DNA from: Polynucleobacter alcilacus
GTDB lineage: Bacteria > Pseudomonadota > Gammaproteobacteria > Burkholderiales > Burkholderiaceae
Direction of reading: 5' to 3'
NCBI RefSeq assembly: GCF_018881545.1
Contig: NZ_JACVQD010000001.1
Coordinates: 1,392,039 to 1,456,038 of the forward strand
Length of the DNA: 64,000 nucleotides
Below the pieces are notes generated by a model. That model saw only the letters and a program-made list of their open reading frames with translations, was not told where the DNA came from and made no database searches. Within the stretch, counting starts at the first letter, position 1. The number at the start of each line of letters is the position of its first letter. Below are positions 59,767 through 64,000 of the stretch, one piece after another. The translations under genes and the position numbers were made by a program.

Positions 59767-59792
59767 TAAAGGGGCTAACTAACCCCCCTTTA
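59767..59792 (+). terminator. Hairpin after secA, weak terminator candidate
   Basis: TAAAGGGG pairs with CCCCTTTA around a 10-nt loop, 10 bp after the secA stop. The following bases (TTCCCTCATCT) are only moderately T-rich, so termination may be partial, leaving argJ read-through possible. Confidence 0.4.
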
Positions 59793-59817
59793 TTCCCTCA
59801 TCTACAATTGTCAGACT

Positions 59818-61053
59818 ATGACAGTTAATCTACCACTCCCCCAAAAAGCCGATCTCAAACCAATCAAAGGTTTTGAGATGGGCATTACTGAAGCTGGAAT
59901 CAAAAAAGCCAATCGTAAAGATGTGTTGGTCATGACTTTGGCGCCTGGATCTCAGGTCGCCGGTGTTTTTACCCTCAACCGCTTTTGCGCTGCGCCAGTC
60001 CAGGTCTGTCGTGAGCATTTAGCGCAAGAAGGGGGCAATGGAGAAATACGTGCCCTGGTGGTGAATACCGGCAATGCTAATGCTGGTACAGGTGAATCTG
60101 GCATGAAACATGCTTTAGAAACTTGCGCTGCCCTCGCGAAGGATCTCCATCTTCATCCACAGCAAGTTCTGCCGTTCTCCACGGGCGTGATTTTGGAGCC
60201 CCTCCCAGTGGAAAAAATTATTCATGCTTTGCCAAAAGCAATCGCCAATTTAAGCGAAGACAATTGGCTTGATGCTGCGCAGGCCATCATGACAACCGAT
60301 ACCCAGCCTAAGGCGGCGTCAATCACAGTATCCACTCCTGCAGGACTAGTAACCATCACTGGGATCTCTAAAGGCGCTGGGATGATTCATCCGAATATGG
60401 CGACGATGTTGGGATTTGTGGCTACCGATGCGGGTTTTGCACCTGGCCTATTGAGCAATCTCACCCGTGAAATCGCAGACCTTTCTTTTAACGCCATCAC
60501 CATAGATGGTGATACTTCCACGAATGATTCTTTTATCGTGATGGCGACAGGACAATCCTCAGTGCAGATTCAATCTGTGACAGATCCAAGCTATGGTGTT
60601 GTCCGTGAAGCACTTATTGCCTTGGCCCGGCAGTTAGCACAAATGATCGTCCGTGATGGCGAAGGTGCTACCAAGTTCATAACGATAGAGGTGTTGGGGG
60701 GCAAAACTTGGGCAGAGTGCCTCTTAGTGGCAAAGGCTGTAGCCCATTCCCCTTTAGTAAAAACCGCTTTTTTTGCTAGCGATCCAAACTTGGGCCGTAT
60801 CTTGGCGGCCATTGGTTATGCAGGCATTACCGACTTGGATGTCAGTCGAGTCCAAATGTGGCTAGGAGATGTTTGGGTTGCCAAAGATGGTGGACGTAAC
60901 CCAAGTTATCACGAGGCTGATGGCCAAAGGGTAATGCAGGACGAAGAGATTACTATCAAGGTTGATTTGGGGCGCGGTACAGCCACCCAAACCCTGTGGA
61001 CTTGTGACCTATCCCACGAATATGTGTCTATCAATGCAGACTATCGCTCTTAA
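59818..61053 (+). CDS. argJ: Bifunctional glutamate N-acetyltransferase / ornithine acetyltransferase
   Basis: This 411-residue enzyme of arginine synthesis recycles acetyl from N-acetylornithine to glutamate. The precursor cuts itself at [10 protein letters not shown] between Ala195 and Thr196, and Thr196 becomes the nucleophile of the beta chain. [16 protein letters not shown] and [14 protein letters not shown] are also conserved. Whether it also uses acetyl-CoA (bifunctional) cannot be read from sequence with certainty. The secA-argJ-ATPase-Nudix order recurs in betaproteobacteria as far as I recall. Confidence 0.95.
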   Translation: MTVNLPLPQKADLKPIKGFEMGITEAGIKKANRKDVLVMTLAPGSQVAGVFTLNRFCAAPVQVCREHLAQEGGNGEIRALVVNTGNANAGTGESGMKHALETCAALAKDLHLHPQQVLPFSTGVILEPLPVEKIIHALPKAIANLSEDNWLDAAQAIMTTDTQPKAASITVSTPAGLVTITGISKGAGMIHPNMATMLGFVATDAGFAPGLLSNLTREIADLSFNAITIDGDTSTNDSFIVMATGQSSVQIQSVTDPSYGVVREALIALARQLAQMIVRDGEGATKFITIEVLGGKTWAECLLVAKAVAHSPLVKTAFFASDPNLGRILAAIGYAGITDLDVSRVQMWLGDVWVAKDGGRNPSYHEADGQRVMQDEEITIKVDLGRGTATQTLWTCDLSHEYVSINADYRS

Positions 61054-61067
61054 AGACTGGCATCAAG

Positions 61068-61928
61068 ATGAATGAAAAATTAGAGCAACTTTTAAATCAC
61101 CTAGAAACTTTCCTGCCTAAGCCTTTAACTGAGACAGAGTGGCAATCTTCTACTGCGTTTAGATGGCGTAGACGTGACAGTATTTTCGGCAGTATTGGTT
61201 TTATGCAGCCAGTGAAACATATCTCTGATATTACTTTTGATGACCTAAAGAATATTGATCGCCAGCGGGATGCTATTCGAGACAATACCAATCATTTCAT
61301 TCAGAAAAAGCCAGCGAATAATATTTTGTTGACTGGCGCTAGGGGGACTGGGAAGTCCTCATTAATTAAAGCTAGCTTGCATGAGTTTGCTAGCCAAGGG
61401 CTGCGTTTAGTTGAGGTGGAAAAAGAGCACTTAGCGGATTTAGCTGATATCGCCGATATCTTGGCTGAACGACCAGAACGTTTTATTGTTTTTTGTGATG
61501 ATTTGTCCTTTGACGAGGGTGAATCAGGGTATAAGGCAATGAAATCTGCCCTGGACGGGTCAGTTTCAGCTCAAGTCGACAATATTTTGATTTATGCCAC
61601 TTCAAACCGCCGCCACTTATTGCCCGAGTATATGAAGGACAACGAGGGCTATTCTTATAGCGATGATGGCGAGATTCATCCTGGTGAGGTAGTAGAGGAA
61701 AAAATTTCCTTGTCGGAGCGTTTCGGATTATGGCTTTCGTTTTATCCCCCCAAACAAGATGAGTATTTGGCAATTGTTGCGCATTGGTTAAATCATTTTG
61801 GTTTAAGCACCGCACAAATTGAGGCTGCTCGCTCCGAGGCATTAGTTTGGGCGCTAGAGCGAGGTTCTCGCTCAGGACGTGTGGCTTGGCAATTTGCGAA
61901 GCATTGGGCAGGTTCACACGCTAAATAG
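61068..61928 (+). CDS. DUF815-family AAA ATPase
   Basis: This 286-residue P-loop protein has Walker A GARGTGKS (residues 90-97) and Walker B FIVFCDDLSFD (Asp144, Asp145). ILIYATSNRRHLLPEYMKDN includes the sensor-1 Asn, and SLSERFGLWLSFYPP follows with an arginine-finger-like region. The family is widespread in bacteria but has no established job. It starts 14 bp after argJ and is followed 11 bp later by the Nudix gene, so all three are probably one operon. Confidence 0.9.
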   Translation: MNEKLEQLLNHLETFLPKPLTETEWQSSTAFRWRRRDSIFGSIGFMQPVKHISDITFDDLKNIDRQRDAIRDNTNHFIQKKPANNILLTGARGTGKSSLIKASLHEFASQGLRLVEVEKEHLADLADIADILAERPERFIVFCDDLSFDEGESGYKAMKSALDGSVSAQVDNILIYATSNRRHLLPEYMKDNEGYSYSDDGEIHPGEVVEEKISLSERFGLWLSFYPPKQDEYLAIVAHWLNHFGLSTAQIEAARSEALVWALERGSRSGRVAWQFAKHWAGSHAK

Positions 61929-61939
61929 GATTTGTTTTC

Positions 61940-62356
61940 ATGAGTGAAATCGAGCGCCCGATCACTGTCGTTGCAGCAGGAATTTTATTGGATTCAGAAG
62001 GGCGATATCTCTTAGGACAAAGGCCAGCAGGAAAACCATATGCCGGTTACTGGGAAGTACCTGGCGGAAAAGTTGAAACAGGTGAAACCATTTTTCAGGC
62101 GCTTCAGCGTGAATTGCAGGAAGAGTTAGGAATTGATATTCAGTCTAGTGAAGAGTTAACTGTGTTGGAACATGACTATCCGCACGCTTTTGTTCGCTTA
62201 TACGTCAGCATCATCCGTGACTGGACTGGCACCCCAATGGGTTGCGAAGGTCAGGCTTTATCTTGGGAATTGATTGCATCCGAAACCCCGAGTGTGGAGC
62301 CCTTGTTACCGGCCGCTTGGCCAATGCTGGAGTGCCTTAGAAGGTTTTTAGCTTAG
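61940..62356 (+). CDS. Nudix hydrolase, MutT-like
   Basis: This 138-residue protein has a complete Nudix box, GGKVETGETIFQALQRELQEELGI, spanning about residues 42-65, and a MutT-type opening VVAAGILLDSEGRYLLGQRP. Members hydrolyse oxidised dGTP, which prevents A-to-C mutations. The exact substrate is inferred. It ends within 4 bp of the zapD stop (convergent overlap). Confidence 0.88.
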   Translation: MSEIERPITVVAAGILLDSEGRYLLGQRPAGKPYAGYWEVPGGKVETGETIFQALQRELQEELGIDIQSSEELTVLEHDYPHAFVRLYVSIIRDWTGTPMGCEGQALSWELIASETPSVEPLLPAAWPMLECLRRFLA

Positions 62357-63105
62357 AACTGACAGAGCGTCAATTTGAATGGTACATCTACATTAGCAAG
62401 CTGCGCTTTTTTATCCCGATCCGACTTTAAGAAACGAATGGAGAGAAGGTATTTATTGGCGCTGATCTCAGAGAAGAGAGAGTCATCTTCTACTGAAATA
62501 CGCATTAGCTGATACACCTTGCCAGAGGGGGCTTGTTGGAACGAGCCGTTATGAGCAAGGACATCTTTCGCTTCGCCAGACTGTCTTAATAGCCTTAAAA
62601 ATAATTGACATGCTTCTTGCCATGGCAGAAGGGGGCTCACATAATTTTCCAGGAGTTTTCGGCGTTCAGTCGAGGGGCTATTTTTCCATGCGTGATAACT
62701 TGGTAAATCAATTGGACTAGTACCGCCAGGAATGTTCAACCGAGTGCGAATCGCATTAAGCCATTCACTTTCAGTAATTAATGAGTTTGGTCGGCCTGTC
62801 GAAAGATTGATGCGACTGGCAACTGAATCGATATCTGCAAGAGTGTGCGACAAGGCTTCTTGATCAACTTTTTGCGATGACTTTAGACCATTGAGGGTAT
62901 ATTTTTGACGTTCAAATTCTTTAAGCAATAAAGACTTGATGTCTCCACGTGCACCAATATCACCAAGATCAAACAAGATGGAGATCGCGTTGTGATGAAG
63001 TTCTGGATCATCGGAGCGAATAAAATGATTGAAGCGCGCGAACAAATACTCCAGACGAAGCATGCTTCGAACTAATTCATTGAAGGGGTATTCGTAGACA
63101 ATCAC
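62353..63105 (-). CDS. zapD: Cell division protein ZapD (FtsZ-interacting)
   Basis: This 250-residue cytoplasmic protein cross-links FtsZ filaments. The N-terminal IVYEYPFNELVRSMLRLEYLF matches ZapD closely (YEYPFNE...R.LLRLE). The rest is a helical bundle followed by a beta domain that includes LENYVSPLLPWQEACQLFLRLLRQ. The start is GTG at 63105; no ATG is available in frame. It lies 11 bp after coaE on the same strand, and its partner ftsZ is also in this window. Confidence 0.93.
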   Translation of the reverse strand: MIVYEYPFNELVRSMLRLEYLFARFNHFIRSDDPELHHNAISILFDLGDIGARGDIKSLLLKEFERQKYTLNGLKSSQKVDQEALSHTLADIDSVASRINLSTGRPNSLITESEWLNAIRTRLNIPGGTSPIDLPSYHAWKNSPSTERRKLLENYVSPLLPWQEACQLFLRLLRQSGEAKDVLAHNGSFQQAPSGKVYQLMRISVEDDSLFSEISANKYLLSIRFLKSDRDKKAQLANVDVPFKLTLCQF

Positions 63106-63116
63106 AAGCCCATATT

Positions 63117-63803
63117 CTATGACGAACTTGTCTTATCTTTCTGAATCTGCAATATTTTTTGGTGCAAGCTTTGTACTTCGGTTTGCAAGTCCACAATACT
63201 GCCCTGGTTTTTAATCACGATATCTGCATGTCTTAGACGATCTTCTCTGCTGGCCTGGGTGGCAATCATGTTTTCAACCTCATATTGGGTTAAATTGCTG
63301 CGGTGCATCACCCTTTCAATTTGCATCTCTTTGGGACAATCCACGACTACCAGATAGTCAATTGAGCCGAGCCAACTGGCTGACTCTATCAGCAAGGGCA
63401 CTACAAATACGAGATAAGGTACCCCCTCTTTAGCCAGCTGTATTGCCTGCCTATTGGTTTCTTGCCGAATCAGCGGATGGGTGATTGCCTCTAAGATTTT
63501 CCTGGCTTCGGGATTTTCAAAGACCAGGCTTCGCATCTTGCTTCGATTGAGGGATCCGTCAGCGCTGATAAATTCAGAGCCAAATTGCTGCTCAATCAGA
63601 GGGACGGCAATCCCCTTGGGCGCGGTAATGAGATGTGCAATTAAGTCGGTATCGACAATGCCGGCACCAAATTTAGCTAGCTGGTCGCTTACAGCTGTTT
63701 TTCCGGAACCAATGCCACCAGTTAAGCCAATCAGGGGAAGTTGCCCCTTTAAAAAGCTTAAGTCGGGCTGATCAGAAATAGATTTTGAAGAAGCTGTGGC
63801 CAT
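63117..63803 (-). CDS. coaE: Dephospho-CoA kinase
   Basis: This 228-residue enzyme makes CoA in its last biosynthetic step. The P-loop is GGIGSGKT at residues 29-36. VDTDLIAHLITAPKG and VVFVVPLLIESASW (residues about 125-140) and DRLRHADIVIKN near the C-terminus follow the family. The N-terminus is about 20 residues longer than usual and overlaps the prepilin peptidase gene by 46 bp; I find no later in-frame start before the P-loop. Confidence 0.94.
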   Translation of the reverse strand: MATASSKSISDQPDLSFLKGQLPLIGLTGGIGSGKTAVSDQLAKFGAGIVDTDLIAHLITAPKGIAVPLIEQQFGSEFISADGSLNRSKMRSLVFENPEARKILEAITHPLIRQETNRQAIQLAKEGVPYLVFVVPLLIESASWLGSIDYLVVVDCPKEMQIERVMHRSNLTQYEVENMIATQASREDRLRHADIVIKNQGSIVDLQTEVQSLHQKILQIQKDKTSSS

Positions 63804-64000
63804 AACAACTCAATGATGCCAGCAATAACCAAAAATGGTCCAAAAGGAAATGCTGACCCAGGACTTTGTTTATTTAGCTTAAGCCAAACCATACCGCCAA
63901 TAAGTCCAGTCACAGAGGCTAGGAACAGAATGCTAGGAAGCGCTCCCCAGCCCAACCAAGCACCAAGAGCAGCCAATAGCTTAGCATCACCCATACCTAT
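63758..64000 (-). CDS. pilD: Type IV prepilin peptidase, C-terminal part (cut by window edge)
   Basis: The frame runs off the right edge; 81 codons including the stop are visible. The first residues read IGMGDAKLLAALGAWLG, which contains the second catalytic aspartate motif GxGD of A24 aspartic peptidases. Hydrophobic segments follow (LPSILFLASVTGLIGGMVWL and FLVIAGIIELLW). PilD cleaves and N-methylates prepilins and type II secretion pseudopilins. The pilD-coaE-zapD order is typical of beta/gammaproteobacteria. An ATG at 63994 is part of the motif and not the true start. Confidence 0.9.
   Translation of the reverse strand: MGMGDAKLLAALGAWLGWGALPSILFLASVTGLIGGMVWLKLNKQSPGSAFPFGPFLVIAGIIELLWPQLLQNLFLISPT

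Noticed and set aside
1..64000. CRISPR array, prophage, IS element or toxin-antitoxin pair
   Set aside because: No regularly spaced repeats, transposase, integrase or paired small toxin/antitoxin genes were seen on either strand; gaps are short and almost all genes are core.

Overview
The window looks like chromosomal DNA from a betaproteobacterium of the Burkholderiaceae. Its moderate GC, tight gene packing and small genes with short gaps resemble a streamlined freshwater lineage such as Polynucleobacter. That is an inference from protein sequence and gene order; no rRNA or other species marker is present. Almost all of the window is core housekeeping DNA. I see no prophage, insertion sequence, CRISPR array or integrase.

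Layout, left to right. At 1-4 kb a truncated TPR gene diverges from a complete glutamate/aspartate-type ABC importer (gltIJKL). At 3.6-5.3 kb lie a DegS/DegQ-type protease and mscL on the minus strand. At 5.4-9.5 kb are the cytochrome bc1 operon petABC, sspA-sspB and a tRNA-Thr(UGU) with its terminator. At 9.5-11.8 kb an AT-rich patch holds a glycosyltransferase and an MFS transporter; it is the only accessory-looking DNA here. It is followed by the phasin gene phaP. At 12.6-17.6 kb the minus strand carries hemA-prfA-prmC, grxD and rmuC. At 17.6-22.4 kb are a small YeaQ/GlsB-type membrane protein, ung, an M61 peptidase, dsbC and a UbiH-family hydroxylase, followed by ychF. At 23.6-28.3 kb the minus strand carries rpe-trpE-trpG-trpD-trpC. 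At 28.3-32 kb are apaG, mltA, an enoyl-CoA hydratase and an M20 amidohydrolase. At 32-36.4 kb bioA-bioF-bioD diverge from bioB, and coq7 follows bioB.

The centrepiece, at 37.3-54.8 kb, is a complete division and cell wall (dcw) cluster: mraZ-rsmH-ftsL-ftsI-murE-murF-mraY-murD-ftsW-murG-murC-ddl-ftsQ-ftsA-ftsZ. It makes UDP-MurNAc-pentapeptide and lipid II and feeds them to the divisome. After it come a peroxiredoxin, lpxC, dciA (opposite strand), secA, argJ, a DUF815 ATPase, a Nudix hydrolase, zapD, coaE and the edge of a prepilin peptidase gene.

The most notable signals are regulatory. The 303-bp gap upstream of mraZ holds a near-consensus LexA (SOS) box, a separate perfect inverted repeat, a sigma70-like promoter and three MraZ-box repeats in exact 10-bp register. 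The third MraZ repeat doubles as the mraZ Shine-Dalgarno. If the LexA box works, the whole dcw cluster may be under SOS control. Other points worth a look are an unannotated 37-residue membrane ORF between apaG and mltA, inverted repeats upstream of phaP and downstream of ftsZ, and a PQT codon-recognition tripeptide in RF1. I found no clearly new multi-gene system.
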